Shown here in pieces: positions 17,629-26,599 of a DNA stretch of 64,000 nucleotides. The notes under the pieces were generated by a model, which was not told where the DNA came from, ran no database searches, and saw only the letters and a program-made list of their open reading frames with translations. The DNA lies in the NCBI GenBank assembly GCA_023415515.1, contig JAEZKH010000345.1, positions 15,717 through 79,716 of the forward strand, read 5' to 3'. This stretch comes from Actinomycetes bacterium (GTDB taxonomy: Bacteria; Actinomycetota; Actinomycetes; Mycobacteriales; Mycobacteriaceae). How positions within the stretch are numbered: position 1 is the stretch's first letter; every line of letters begins with the position of its first letter. Both the position numbers and the translations under genes were made by a program.

Positions 17629-18629
17629 GGCACCAACACCACCTTGCCGATGTTCTCCCGGGCGGCCAGGATCCGATGCGCCTCAGCTGCATTGGCGAAC
17701 GGTACGGCCTCGTGAACGACCGGGACAGCGACCCCGTCGGTCAGCGCGGCGGTCAACGGGCCGATCCACGGCTCCAGAGTGCCCCTGTCGTCCCACAGCT
17801 TCAGCATGTTCAGCCCGATGACGGTCTTGGAGTCCGACAGCTGGTTGACGAGGTTGAAGCCGCGCAGCATGGGAAGCAGTTGCGGCAACGCGGTGCGCAG
17901 CGAGCGCTTCTCCCCCCGCTGCATGGCCGAGAAGCCGTATGCGACGATGCGCCCGCCGGGCCGGATGAGGTCATAGGACCGCTTCAACGACTTTCCACCG
18001 ATCGCGTCGAGCACGATGTCGTACGGCGGCAACCCCTTCCACCATCCGTCCGTCCGGTAGTCGATGGCGCGGTCGACGCCGTACTCGGCAAGCTTCGCGT
18101 GTTTCCCCGGCGAGGCCGTGCCGTGGATCTCGGCACCGGCGGCCTTCGCCAACTGGATGGCCGCGATGCCGACGCCGCCCGCCGCGGCGTGGATCAACAC
18201 GCGTTCTCCTGCCCGCAGCGAACCGTAGCCGTGCAGCGCGGCCCACGCGGTGGCGTAGTTGACCGGGATGGCTGCACCTTGTTCAAAGCTCAGCCCTTCG
18301 GGCAGCGGGATCGCGTCGGCGGCAGGGATGTTCACGATCTCTGCGTAGCCGCCGAATCGTGTTCCGCCGAAGACACGTTCGCCGATGCGCGCTTGGTCGA
18401 CGCCGTCGCCCACCGCCTCGATGACCCCGGACACCTCGTATCCGACGACGCAGGGCGGCTTGGGCGCGTCCGGGTAGAGACCGACGCGCGCGAGGTGATC
18501 GGCGAAGTTCACCCCCGCTGCGCAGACGGCGACGCGAACCTGGCCAGCCGACGGCGCAGGCGGGTCGGCCCGGTGCTGAACCTGGAGCACGGACAGGTCA
18601 CCGTGCTTGGTGATGACGACGGCGCGCAT
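17625..18629 (-). CDS. Zinc-independent quinone oxidoreductase/MDR enoyl reductase-like
   Basis: 334 aa MDR-superfamily protein. The N-terminal GroES-like domain ends near 120; the Rossmann domain contains VLIHAAAGGVGIAAIQLAKA (AAGGVG, NADPH binding). Structural-zinc cysteines are absent, as in quinone reductases. Last gene of the minus-strand unit P450 - hydrolase - SDR - MDR, 7 bp after the SDR, which suggests it reduces or protects intermediates of the same pathway. Confidence 0.9.
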   Translation of the reverse strand: MRAVVITKHGDLSVLQVQHRADPPAPSAGQVRVAVCAAGVNFADHLARVGLYPDAPKPPCVVGYEVSGVIEAVGDGVDQARIGERVFGGTRFGGYAEIVNIPAADAIPLPEGLSFEQGAAIPVNYATAWAALHGYGSLRAGERVLIHAAAGGVGIAAIQLAKAAGAEIHGTASPGKHAKLAEYGVDRAIDYRTDGWWKGLPPYDIVLDAIGGKSLKRSYDLIRPGGRIVAYGFSAMQRGEKRSLRTALPQLLPMLRGFNLVNQLSDSKTVIGLNMLKLWDDRGTLEPWIGPLTAALTDGVAVPVVHEAVPFANAAEAHRILAARENIGKVVLVP

Positions 18630-18636
18630 GGTCAGT

Positions 18637-19500
18637 TCACCCCGTCGCGGACGCCGTCTGCGCTGCGCGGCTTCGCGCCCGCCCCACGACCGCCCCGATC
18701 AGGTCGTAGTAGTGGGTCGGCGCCACCCGGGTCAGGATGTCGAAAAGGTAGGCGTCGGGACCGACGAGGATGCGGGCCTTGCCGCGCTCGACGCCCTTGT
18801 GGATGACCTCGGCGGCTTTGTCCGGCTGGGTCATGGTGATCGCGGCGAACTCCTGGGCCATCTGTTCGTGGGTGCGGCCCCGCCCTTCCGGATCCTTGCG
18901 GAACCGGGCGTTGCGCACGATGTTGGTGTCGATCCCGCCGGGATGGACGTTGATCGCCGTCACCCCGGTGCCACGCAGTTCCTGCCGAAGCGAGTCGGTG
19001 AAGCCACGGACTGCGAACTTCGCCGAGCAGTACGCACTCTGGTTCGGCATACCTGCGAGTCCGAACACGCTCGATGTGTTCACGATCGCGCCGGAATCCT
19101 GCTCGACCAGCATCGGCAGGAATGCCCGCGTGCCGTTGACGACACCGTGGAAGTTGATGTCCCACAGCCAGTTGTCGTCATCGGCGTCGGAATCGAGAAC
19201 GCTGGAGGCGACCGCGACACCGGCATTGTTGAACACCGCCCCGACCGGGGCGGGCGCCCAGTTGCGCACCTCTGCGGCGAAGTCGTGCTGCGCCTCCGCG
19301 TCGCGGACGTCGAGCACCCGGGTCAGGCTCGGACCGGACAGGCCTGCTGCGGTCTCCTTGAGTCCCACCTCGTCGATGTCAGAGAGTGCGACCGGGCAGC
19401 CGTGGGCCGAAAGCCGTTGCGCCAGCGCACGACCGATGCCCGAGGCCGCTCCCGAAATGACGGCGGTGCGGCCGGTGATCCTGCGGCGTGTCTTGCTCAT
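18637..19500 (-). CDS. Short-chain dehydrogenase/reductase
   Basis: 287 aa from ATG 19500. TGRTAVISGAASGIGRALAQ supplies the cofactor motif (GAASGIG), NNAG is present, and the catalytic residues are Ser in NTSSVFG and Tyr/Lys in YCSAKFA. DIDEV after the second beta strand suggests NAD rather than NADP. The start overlaps the alpha/beta hydrolase stop by 4 bp (ATGA), so the genes are co-translated. Confidence 0.92.
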   Translation of the reverse strand: MSKTRRRITGRTAVISGAASGIGRALAQRLSAHGCPVALSDIDEVGLKETAAGLSGPSLTRVLDVRDAEAQHDFAAEVRNWAPAPVGAVFNNAGVAVASSVLDSDADDDNWLWDINFHGVVNGTRAFLPMLVEQDSGAIVNTSSVFGLAGMPNQSAYCSAKFAVRGFTDSLRQELRGTGVTAINVHPGGIDTNIVRNARFRKDPEGRGRTHEQMAQEFAAITMTQPDKAAEVIHKGVERGKARILVGPDAYLFDILTRVAPTHYYDLIGAVVGRARSRAAQTASATG

Positions 19501-20414
19501 CGATGCTGCTCCCTCAGTTCGGTGTCCTCGATGGCGGAGATGTGATCGGCGATCAGGTTCATCACCCGGTTCCACACCCCACAGGGCAGGTCGTGCCCCA
19601 TCCCCGCGATGGTTTCGAGCCGGGCTCCGGGTATGGCGCGTGCGGTCGCGGCGCCTCCGGTGGGGTTGACCATGCGGTCGCGGTCGCCGTGGATCACCAG
19701 CGTCGGCACGTCGATCGCACCGAGTTCGGCGGTGCGGTCGCCGGAGCGGAAGATCGCCGCGAGCTGACGCGGCGTGCCCGCGCTCGACGTGTCGCGGTCC
19801 CATCCAAGCGCCGCCCGTTCGCGCACGCGCGCTTCGTCGAAGGGAAAGCCGTGGGATCTGATGTGGCGGAAGATCACCAGGTCGCGCTGGATCGCCTCGT
19901 CGCGGCTGCGGGGCGGCCGCGAGGTCGCCAACCGCCACCACGTCGACAGCGCCGGCCTGCCGATCCGCGGTGCGCCGGTGGTGGACATGATCGATGTCAG
20001 CGTGCGGACCCGGCCCGGATAGTGCGCGGCGACGGTCTGAGCGATCATGCCGCCCATCGAGATTCCGGCCAGATGCACGTCGTGGTAGCCGAGCACATCG
20101 AGCAGTCCGACGGTGTCCCGTGCCATGTCGCCGACGTGGTACTGCCGCGGGTGGTTCCCGCCGCGCAGGATCGACAGCGGCTTCGGCGGCGGAAAGTCCA
20201 TGTGCGTCGACCGCCCGACGTCGCGGTTGTCGAAGCGGGTCACACAGTAGCCGCGGGCGGCCAGCGTAGTTGCGAAGTCGGTCGGCCATGAGCCGTGCAG
20301 TTGTTGTCCGAGTCCGGCGACGAGCACGATCGGCGGATCGCCCGGGTCGCCGATCTGCTCATAGCACAACTCGATGCCGCGGCCGACATCGACGACCGTC
20401 TGGTCGCGGGTCAC
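19497..20414 (-). CDS. Alpha/beta hydrolase
   Basis: 305 aa from GTG 20414. The oxyanion region is VLVAGLGQQLHGSWP, the nucleophile elbow GISMGGMIAQ, and the acid/His region VIHGDRDRMVNP and GMGHDLP. The GTG overlaps the P450 stop (GTGA), so the start is well supported; the open frame upstream is a shadow of the P450 gene. It could hydrolyse an ester or lactone produced by the P450. Confidence 0.9.
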   Translation of the reverse strand: MTRDQTVVDVGRGIELCYEQIGDPGDPPIVLVAGLGQQLHGSWPTDFATTLAARGYCVTRFDNRDVGRSTHMDFPPPKPLSILRGGNHPRQYHVGDMARDTVGLLDVLGYHDVHLAGISMGGMIAQTVAAHYPGRVRTLTSIMSTTGAPRIGRPALSTWWRLATSRPPRSRDEAIQRDLVIFRHIRSHGFPFDEARVRERAALGWDRDTSSAGTPRQLAAIFRSGDRTAELGAIDVPTLVIHGDRDRMVNPTGGAATARAIPGARLETIAGMGHDLPCGVWNRVMNLIADHISAIEDTELREQHR

Positions 20415-21769
20415 GCCGGCATCCGTTCCGTGATCCTCTGTGTGCTCGATGTCGATTCCGCCTTCCGTCGGTAGACAATTGCGCGGCCGCCGCGGCTCGG
20501 AGCCGTGGCCACTCCGCGCGAGTGGACGCGTTCTCCCGCGGCATACGTGCTGCCGAACTCGAATTCGCGCAGCAGCGTCCGCAGCGTCACGTTCATCTCC
20601 ATGTTGGCGAACGCGGCGCCGATGCAGCGGCGGATCCCCCCTCCGTAGGGGATCCAGGTGTGGGTGTCGGGGCCGGCGCCGAGGAACCGGTCCGGGTCGA
20701 AGGCCTTCGGGTCGGTGAAGTTCCGTTCCATCGAGTGCGACATCGTGATGGCTGCGATGACTGCGCGCTCCGCGGGTATGACCCACTGGCCCAGGCGGAT
20801 CCGTTTCCGCGTGACTCTGACGGTGGCCTCCACCACGGGACGCGTGCGCTGCACCTCCCAGATCGTCGCCTGCAGCAGATCCCTACCGCCCGCGTCGACC
20901 TCGGCGGTGAGCCGCGTCAGCAGCCGAGGATGGCGGCGCAACCGCTCCACTGCCCACGCGAGCGTCGTGGCCGTGGTCTCGTGACCTGCCGAAAGCAGCG
21001 TGAGCAGCTCGTCGGCGATGTGGTCGTCGGAGATCGGTGAGCCGTCTTCGTAGCGGGCCGTCAGCATCAGGGCGAGGACGTCGTTGCGGTCGGCGAACGC
21101 GGGATCGCTGCGCGCTTCGGCGATGAGGCCGGCGATGATCTCGTTGTACCGCTCGCGGTAGCGCTGGACCCTCCGCCACGGACTCCACGGTCCGAAATCG
21201 CGCCTGACGACCGCAGGCAGCACTGCCAGTCGCGACGCGAGCGGGATCATCGGCGGGAAAAGCTCACGCAGTTCGTCGAATGCGCTTCCTTGCGCGCCGA
21301 ACACGGCGCGAAGAATGGCGTTGAGAGTGATGCGCATCATCGGGCCGAGCGTCTCGAATTCCCGGCCCTCGGGCCAGCTTTCGATCTCACGCATGACCTC
21401 TTCTTCGACGATCGCTTCATAGTCGGCCATCCGCTTGCCGTGAAACGCAGGCACCAGCAGCTTGCGCCGGGCGCGGTGCTCGTCGCCGTTCAGGCTGAAC
21501 GTCGAACCGGGGCCCAGCACGCTGCCGAGGTTCGGCGCCCGGCCGACGAGGTCGCCGCTGGTGGCGAACAGGTCTTTGATCAGGGCCGCGTCGCTGACGA
21601 CGACCGTTTCGCCGAAGATCGGCAACTTCACGGTGAACGCGTCGCCGTGGCGCCTGCCGATCGAGGCGAGCGCGCGGTGGCGGGCGGTGAGAAACGCGAC
21701 GCCCACGAGGGGTTTGGGTATCGCGGGCCCGGGCGGCAGCCGGATCGGGTCCGTCGTCGCCTCGCCCAT
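20411..21769 (-). CDS. Cytochrome P450
   Basis: 452 aa from ATG 21769, which has GGAGG 5 nt upstream (GGAGGACGGC). The I-helix oxygen-binding motif AGHETTATTLAW is present, as are the ExxR motif (EVQRTRPV) and the heme-ligand loop PYGGGIRRCIG with Cys about 382. The N-terminus has no membrane anchor, so the enzyme is soluble and needs a ferredoxin and reductase encoded elsewhere. First gene of a coupled four-gene operon with hydrolase, SDR and MDR. The substrate is unknown; a lipid, sterol or terpenoid alcohol pathway is inferred from its partners. Confidence 0.95.
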   Translation of the reverse strand: MGEATTDPIRLPPGPAIPKPLVGVAFLTARHRALASIGRRHGDAFTVKLPIFGETVVVSDAALIKDLFATSGDLVGRAPNLGSVLGPGSTFSLNGDEHRARRKLLVPAFHGKRMADYEAIVEEEVMREIESWPEGREFETLGPMMRITLNAILRAVFGAQGSAFDELRELFPPMIPLASRLAVLPAVVRRDFGPWSPWRRVQRYRERYNEIIAGLIAEARSDPAFADRNDVLALMLTARYEDGSPISDDHIADELLTLLSAGHETTATTLAWAVERLRRHPRLLTRLTAEVDAGGRDLLQATIWEVQRTRPVVEATVRVTRKRIRLGQWVIPAERAVIAAITMSHSMERNFTDPKAFDPDRFLGAGPDTHTWIPYGGGIRRCIGAAFANMEMNVTLRTLLREFEFGSTYAAGERVHSRGVATAPSRGGRAIVYRRKAESTSSTQRITERMPA

Positions 21770-21782
21770 GCCGTCCTCCGTT

Positions 21783-21821
21783 GGTACTCCCAGGTACCAG
21801 CCCACGGTACGCGACCGTACC
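21783..21821. promoter_or_regulatory. Paired GGTAC inverted repeats upstream of the P450 operon
   Basis: GGTAC at 21783-21787 faces GGTACC at 21793-21798, and GGTACG (21806-21811) faces CGTACC (21816-21821) across 4 nt. Two such dyads in 39 bp between divergent genes suggest a dimeric regulator; no cognate regulator gene is adjacent. Confidence 0.4.
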
Positions 21822-21901
21822 GCCGGCGACAAGCCCTCTTCGACAAGCGCCCAACAGAACCGGTGTCGCGCACCCGCGCCGATGCGGCATGCTGTTCTGC
21901 T

Positions 21902-22405
21902 GTGACCCGCTGGTATGTACTCGAGCCCACCGACGCAGACGTCTTCGAGACGGCCCCGCATGTCTTCACCTACCAGAAACGATTCGCCGCGCCACCGGCG
22001 CAGGTGTGGGAACAACTCACCTCCGACGTCTCGCTTGCCGCGTGGGGACCCGCGGTCAAGAAGATCACCTGGACGTCGCCGCGGCCCTTCGGTGTCGGCA
22101 CCACCCGTGACGTCGTCGCACCGGGTGGTGCAATGGTGCGCGAACGCTTCTTCCGGTGGGAAGACGGACACCGCAAGTCCTTCGGCGTCTACGAGTCGAC
22201 GTTTCCGCTGTTCAAGCGCTTCGCCGAGGACTACGTCGTCGAACCCGACGGCAACGACACCCTGTTCACGTGGGTTCTGGCAATAGAACCCAAGGACGCT
22301 CTGGCGCTGCCGGTCAGATTGCTGGCGCCCGTGCTAAGGGCCCTCTTCGGACGACTTCCCAGCGATGGACAACGCTATTGGGCCAAGCATTCTAGGCAGG
22401 CGTAG
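21902..22405 (+). CDS. SRPBCC family protein
   Basis: 167 aa from GTG 21902. The central part YQKRFAAPPAQVWEQLTSDV starts the polyketide-cyclase/START-like fold, and the C-terminal helix includes LPVRLLAPVLRALFGR. Divergent from the P450 operon across 132 bp. The ligand is not inferable. An upstream extension of the frame is a shadow of the P450 gene. Confidence 0.8.
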   Translation: MTRWYVLEPTDADVFETAPHVFTYQKRFAAPPAQVWEQLTSDVSLAAWGPAVKKITWTSPRPFGVGTTRDVVAPGGAMVRERFFRWEDGHRKSFGVYESTFPLFKRFAEDYVVEPDGNDTLFTWVLAIEPKDALALPVRLLAPVLRALFGRLPSDGQRYWAKHSRQA

Positions 22406-22511
22406 GCCGAACCGCATTCGTTCTCCCGCGAAGTCAGCCGCCCGCGCGCTGTGATCTTGTCGGCGCGCCGCTCCTGTTGCCACGGTGTGACGCCGATTAC
22501 ATAATCGCCCG

Positions 22512-23507
22512 GTGGCTGCACTGAAGTTCTTGGTCCGGAAGCCCTTTCGCGTTCTGGCGCTCGCATTCCTGGTGGTCATCCCGTTGACGCTCGCGTCACC
22601 AGTAGCCGCAGAGCCCACCGGGGCGTCGATCACGGGCATCGAGCAGATCAACGACCGATGGGTGAAGATCTCGGTGTTCTCGCCTGCGATGAACAAGGTC
22701 ATCGTCAACGACGTCTACAAGTCGCCGAAGACCAACGCGCCGACGCTGTATCTGCTGCCCGGCATCGACGGCGGCGACAATCTCGATCCCGGCGTGTATT
22801 TCGCTCCGGGCTCCAAGAGCTGGTTCGGGATGACCGACATCCAGGGCTTCTTCGCCGACAAGAACGTCAACGTCGTCTCGCCGCTGGGCGGTCAGTTCAG
22901 TTGGTACACAGACTGGATCGGCGACGCCAGCAAGCAATACCAGACCTATATGACCAAGGAACTGCCACCGCTGATCAACAAGGAACTCAAAACCAATGGC
23001 CGCAACGCGGTCGGCGGTTTGTCGAGTACCGGTGGAACCGCGATCGACTACGCCATTCAGGCACCGGGGCTCTACAAGGCCGTCGGCTCCTACAGCGGGT
23101 TCCCCGCACCGTCGGATCCGGAGGCTGCACAACAGGTTTCGCTGACACTGATGGGTGGCGGCGCAAGCGCCGAGGCGATGTGGGGTCCGCTCGGCGGGCC
23201 TGACTGGGTGGCCCATGATCCGTCGAAGAACGTCACGAAGCTCAAGGGCGTCGGGGTGTACGCCGCCGCGTCCGGCGGCGCGCAGGGCGACGTCGACCGG
23301 TTGGCGCCGGGAACGGCGAACTTCACCGGCGGGCTCATCGAGGGCATCGTGCTGAGCAACACCCAGAAGTTCGCCGACGCCGCCGCGGCCGCCGGCGTCC
23401 CGATCACGTTCATCGTCCGCCAGGAGGGCAGCCACACCTGGGGTCTGTTCGAGTCGGAGATGCAGGAGTCCTGGAACACCGTGATCGGACCGGCGCTTGG
23501 ATCCTAG
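22512..23507 (+). CDS. Secreted esterase, antigen 85/mycolyltransferase-like
   Basis: 331 aa. Residues 1-33 form a Sec signal peptide (basic start, LALAFLVVIPLTLASP, then VAA). The mature part has the Ag85/esterase D fold: LLPGIDGG, WYTDWIGDA, nucleophile elbow GGLSSTGG (Ser about 171) and GSHTWGLFESEM with the catalytic His. Ag85 proteins transfer mycolates to trehalose or arabinogalactan; short relatives act as secreted esterases. The GTG has CATAAT 6 nt upstream, within the dyad CGATTA-CA-TAATCG (22494-22507), so a leaderless, possibly regulated transcript is inferred. Confidence 0.85.
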   Translation: MAALKFLVRKPFRVLALAFLVVIPLTLASPVAAEPTGASITGIEQINDRWVKISVFSPAMNKVIVNDVYKSPKTNAPTLYLLPGIDGGDNLDPGVYFAPGSKSWFGMTDIQGFFADKNVNVVSPLGGQFSWYTDWIGDASKQYQTYMTKELPPLINKELKTNGRNAVGGLSSTGGTAIDYAIQAPGLYKAVGSYSGFPAPSDPEAAQQVSLTLMGGGASAEAMWGPLGGPDWVAHDPSKNVTKLKGVGVYAAASGGAQGDVDRLAPGTANFTGGLIEGIVLSNTQKFADAAAAAGVPITFIVRQEGSHTWGLFESEMQESWNTVIGPALGS

Positions 23508-23528
23508 GAGTCGTACGGAATTCAAGCG

Positions 23529-23534
23529 TATATT
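23529..23534 (+). promoter_or_regulatory. -10 element TATATT, leaderless promoter
   Basis: TATATT is followed by 8 nt and the GTG of the permease gene. It suggests that the permease/amidase operon is transcribed as a leaderless mRNA. Confidence 0.5.
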
Positions 23535-23542
23535 GCTCTCGG

Positions 23543-24976
23543 GTGACTGATGATTCGTCTCCGGAGAGCACCGCAGCCAGGGCAGCAGCCGACCCGGGCG
23601 GTATCGAACGTTTCGGCTACACGCAGGAGCTCAGCCGCTCGCTGAGCACCGCCGATCTGGTCATCTACGGCCTGATCTTCATGGTGCCGATCGCGCCCTT
23701 CGCGATCTTCGGCAGCGTCTTCTCGCTGTCGGGCGGCATGGTCGCGCTGGCCTACTGCATCGGGCTGGTCGCGATGCTGTTCACCGCGAACTCGTATGCG
23801 CAGATGGCGCGCGCCTTCCCGATCGCCGGATCGGTCTACTCCTATGCGGGCCGGGGCATCGGAAAGCCCGTCGGCTTCCTGTCGGGCTGGGCGATGCTGT
23901 TGGACTACATTTTCGTGCCGGCGTTGCTCTACCTGGCCAGTTCGCTGGCGATGCATGCGACGATCCCGGCAGTCCCCGCCTGGGCCTGGCTGATCGGCTT
24001 CGTCGTGCTCAACACCGTCATCAACTACCTCGGCATCAGACTCACCGCGCGCATCAACCAAGTCATGATCGTGCTCGAGTTGATCGTGCTGGCCATCTTC
24101 CTGGTGATCGGCCTGGCCGCCGTCGCGCAGGGCAAGGGACGCGGCTTCAACTTCTCGGCGTTCTTCGACTCCGGATCCTTTTCGATGACCATGGTGCTGT
24201 CGGCGGTGTCGGTGGCGGCGCTGTCATTCCTCGGATTCGATGCCATCTCCACCCTCGCCGAGGAACACAAGGGCACCGCGCACCAGCTCGGCCGGTCGAT
24301 GTTGCTGGCTCTGGTACTGGTCGGCGTGTTGTTCGTGGTGCAGACGTGGGTGGCGTCGATGCTGGTGGAGAACCCCGAAAGGCTTATCGCCGAAGGCGAT
24401 ACGGAAGGCGTCGCCTTCTACAACGCGGCCGGCTTGGCGGGCGGACACTGGCTGTATGTGCTGACCGCGGTGGCCACCGCGATCGCGTGGGGTTTCGCCG
24501 ACGCCATGGTTGCCCAGGCCGCGACGTCACGGCTGCTGTTCGCGATGGCGCGCGATCGGCAACTGCCCGCGTTCCTGCGGCGCATCGACCCGAGACACAA
24601 CGTCCCTGTCGCGGCGACACTGCTGGTGGCCGCCATCTCGCTGGGCTTCGGCATCTATCTCACGCTGCTGCCGAACGGCCTGACCGTGATCTCGTCGCTG
24701 GTGAACTTCGGCGCACTGACGGCGTTCGCGATCCTCAATGTGGCCGTCATCTGGTACTACATCGGCAAGCAGCACAGCAGACGATGGTTCGTGCACCTCA
24801 TCTGCCCGGTGCTCGGGCTCGTCGTGCTCGTGTTCGTCCTTGTCAACGCGCGCAGCAGCGCACAGATCGTCGGCCTGGTGTGGCTCGCCATCGGTGTCGT
24901 GCTCGGAATCGTGCTGCGCCGCCGCGGAATCGACACCACAATTGCCTCACCAGACGAGGAGCTGTCAGCGACATGA
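23543..24976 (+). CDS. APC-family amino acid/amide permease
   Basis: 477 aa with about 12 hydrophobic helices, starting with the APC signature (LSTADLVIYGLIFMVPIAPF) and containing FDAISTLAEE in the middle, a conserved APC loop. Inner-membrane secondary transporter for amino acids, amines or related compounds. The GTG at 23543 is supported by TATATT 8 nt upstream. The stop overlaps the ATG of the acetamidase/formamidase gene (ATGA), so the importer probably feeds that enzyme. Confidence 0.92.
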   Translation: MTDDSSPESTAARAAADPGGIERFGYTQELSRSLSTADLVIYGLIFMVPIAPFAIFGSVFSLSGGMVALAYCIGLVAMLFTANSYAQMARAFPIAGSVYSYAGRGIGKPVGFLSGWAMLLDYIFVPALLYLASSLAMHATIPAVPAWAWLIGFVVLNTVINYLGIRLTARINQVMIVLELIVLAIFLVIGLAAVAQGKGRGFNFSAFFDSGSFSMTMVLSAVSVAALSFLGFDAISTLAEEHKGTAHQLGRSMLLALVLVGVLFVVQTWVASMLVENPERLIAEGDTEGVAFYNAAGLAGGHWLYVLTAVATAIAWGFADAMVAQAATSRLLFAMARDRQLPAFLRRIDPRHNVPVAATLLVAAISLGFGIYLTLLPNGLTVISSLVNFGALTAFAILNVAVIWYYIGKQHSRRWFVHLICPVLGLVVLVFVLVNARSSAQIVGLVWLAIGVVLGIVLRRRGIDTTIASPDEELSAT

Positions 24977-25995
24977 ACCTGATCGACTACACCCCCGGTC
25001 CCGATGAGTGGGCGCACCGCTTCGGTGGCTATCCCGCTCAGCTGTCCATCAAACCCGGCGACGTGCTGCGCGTCGGCACCGAGGACTGCTTCGGCGGCCA
25101 GGTGCAAAACCCCGGCGACATCCCGAGCGAGATCGTCAACTTCGAGGACATGAATCCGGTGTCGGGGCCCATTCACGTCGAGGGCGCCGAGCCGGGGGAC
25201 ATCCTGGCCGTGCACTTCATCGACATCGTCCCGGCGCGGAAGTACGCGATCTCCTCGCTGTTCCCGCACTTCGGGGCGCTGTCGGGGACACATGAGACGG
25301 CGCTGCTGCACGATGCGCTGCCGGAACTGGTGTGGTTCTACGACATCGACGTCGAGAAGTGGACCGCGACGTTCCGCGCTGTGCGGTCGGACTTCCATCT
25401 GACGCTGCCGCTGGACCCGATGCACGGCACGGTCGGGGTGGCACCCGCCTTCGGGGAGAGTCGGCTGGTGTTCGTCCCGTCGACCTACGGCGGCAACATG
25501 GATACACCGGAACTTCGGGCCGGCACAACGCTTTACCTGCCGGTGAACGTGGACGGCGCCCTGCTGGCGCTCGGCGACGGCCACGCCCGCCAGGGCGAGG
25601 GCGAGGTCACGGGGACCGGGCTCGAGTCGGCGATGCGCACCGCGATCACCGTCGACGTCGTCAAGGGGGCTGCGCCGCTGGACTGGCCGCGGCTGGAGAA
25701 CAACGACTTCGTGATGAGCACCGGTTCGATCCGGCCGCTGGAAGACGCGTTCCGCATCAGCCAGAAGGACCTGCTCGGCTGGGTCAGCGATCTGCTCGGG
25801 CTCGACGTGATGGATGCCTATCAGCTGGTGAGCCAGCTGGGCGTCTCGCCGGTGGCCAACGTGTGCGACCCGAACTACACGTTCGTCGCCAAGTTCCCGA
25901 AGCGCTATCTCGAAACGACCGCCTACGGCGGGGTTCACGATCGGCTCAGCGGCATCGCCGACGAGTACCGAAAGAGCTTTTCCAGGCTGTGGTGA
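24973..25995 (+). CDS. Acetamidase/formamidase family protein
   Basis: 340 aa FmdA/AmdA-type amidase, which releases ammonia from small amides such as formamide. Family features include IKPGDVLRVGTEDCFGGQ near the N-terminus, GPIHVEGAEPGDILAVHFID, and HARQGEGEVTGTG, which contains metal/active-site acids. The length is somewhat shorter than typical 400-aa FmdA proteins. ATG 24973 overlaps the permease stop, indicating a two-gene amide uptake and hydrolysis operon. The true substrate could be a larger amide. Confidence 0.9.
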   Translation: MNLIDYTPGPDEWAHRFGGYPAQLSIKPGDVLRVGTEDCFGGQVQNPGDIPSEIVNFEDMNPVSGPIHVEGAEPGDILAVHFIDIVPARKYAISSLFPHFGALSGTHETALLHDALPELVWFYDIDVEKWTATFRAVRSDFHLTLPLDPMHGTVGVAPAFGESRLVFVPSTYGGNMDTPELRAGTTLYLPVNVDGALLALGDGHARQGEGEVTGTGLESAMRTAITVDVVKGAAPLDWPRLENNDFVMSTGSIRPLEDAFRISQKDLLGWVSDLLGLDVMDAYQLVSQLGVSPVANVCDPNYTFVAKFPKRYLETTAYGGVHDRLSGIADEYRKSFSRLW

Positions 25996-26024
25996 TCCGG
26001 CGAGTGCGGCGGAACGGCGATGAA

Positions 26025-26101
26025 TGGTGGCCAGGGCCGGGATCGAACCGGCGACCTTCCGCTTTTCAGGCGGACGCTCGTACCAACTGAGCTACCTGGC
26101 C
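26025..26101 (-). tRNA. tRNA-Phe (anticodon GAA)
   Basis: Full cloverleaf on the minus strand. The acceptor stem GGCCAGG pairs with CCTGGCC, the D loop has AGCTCAGTTGGT, the anticodon loop is CTGAAAA, the T arm is GGTTCGATCC, and the CCA end is encoded. First of a three-tRNA cluster. Confidence 0.96.
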
Positions 26102-26130
26102 CGACGGCACCGCTGCGTGCCTCGCCGCCG

Positions 26131-26207
26131 TGGCGACCCTGACGGGACTCGAACCCGCGACCTCCGCCGTGACAGGGCGGCGCGCTAACCAACTGCGCCA
26201 CAGGGCC
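26131..26207 (-). tRNA. tRNA-Asp (anticodon GTC)
   Basis: Minus-strand cloverleaf: acceptor GGCCCTG/CAGGGTC, anticodon loop CTGTCAC, T arm GGTTCGAGTCC, discriminator G, encoded CCA. It lies 29 bp from tRNA-Phe, consistent with a common precursor. Confidence 0.96.
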
Positions 26208-26245
26208 TTGCTACTACATCCTGCTCCGCGTTCCCGCCGAGCGTG

Positions 26246-26318
26246 TACCCCCTACGGGATTCGAACCCGCGCTACCGCCTTGAAAGGGCGGCGTCCTAGG
26301 CCGCTAGACGAAGGGGGC
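26246..26318 (-). tRNA. tRNA-Glu (anticodon TTC)
   Basis: Minus-strand cloverleaf with acceptor GCCCCCT/AGGGGGT, D arm TCGTCTAGCGGCCTAGGAC, anticodon loop CTTTCAA and T arm GGTTCGAATCC. No CCA is encoded. First gene of the Glu-Asp-Phe precursor. Confidence 0.96.
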
Positions 26319-26454
26319 CTGCCGAATCTCTCCGGGGTACTCGCAACGCCGATGACGCTGGGAGCTTCGATAGCTTAGGGTACCGGGACCCGAATCCTCA
26401 AACGCGGTGCCGGCGGGGAAGGCAGTATCCTTTCTCTCGGTCCAGTACGACTAC

Positions 26455-26527
26455 GCCCCTATAGCTCAGTTGGTAGAGCTACGGACTTTTAATCCGCAGG
26501 TCCCAGGTTCGAGCCCTGGTGGGGGCA
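26455..26527 (+). tRNA. tRNA-Lys (anticodon TTT)
   Basis: Plus-strand cloverleaf: acceptor GCCCCTA/TGGGGGC, AGCTCAGTTGGTAGAGC D arm, anticodon loop CTTTTAA, T arm GGTTCGAGCC, discriminator A. CCA is not fully encoded (CCG follows). Divergent from the other three tRNAs; no integrase or duplicated 3' end is seen nearby. Confidence 0.96.
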
Positions 26528-26599
26528 CCGGCACGAGCCTGATGGTTGACGTTTCTATGTCGGGTGATGGGCGACAGTGTTTCGGCTGATGCTTTACAC

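Noticed and set aside
26025..26527. tRNA cluster as an integrated-element attachment site
   Set aside because: No integrase, no duplicated tRNA 3' end and ordinary chromosomal genes on both sides.
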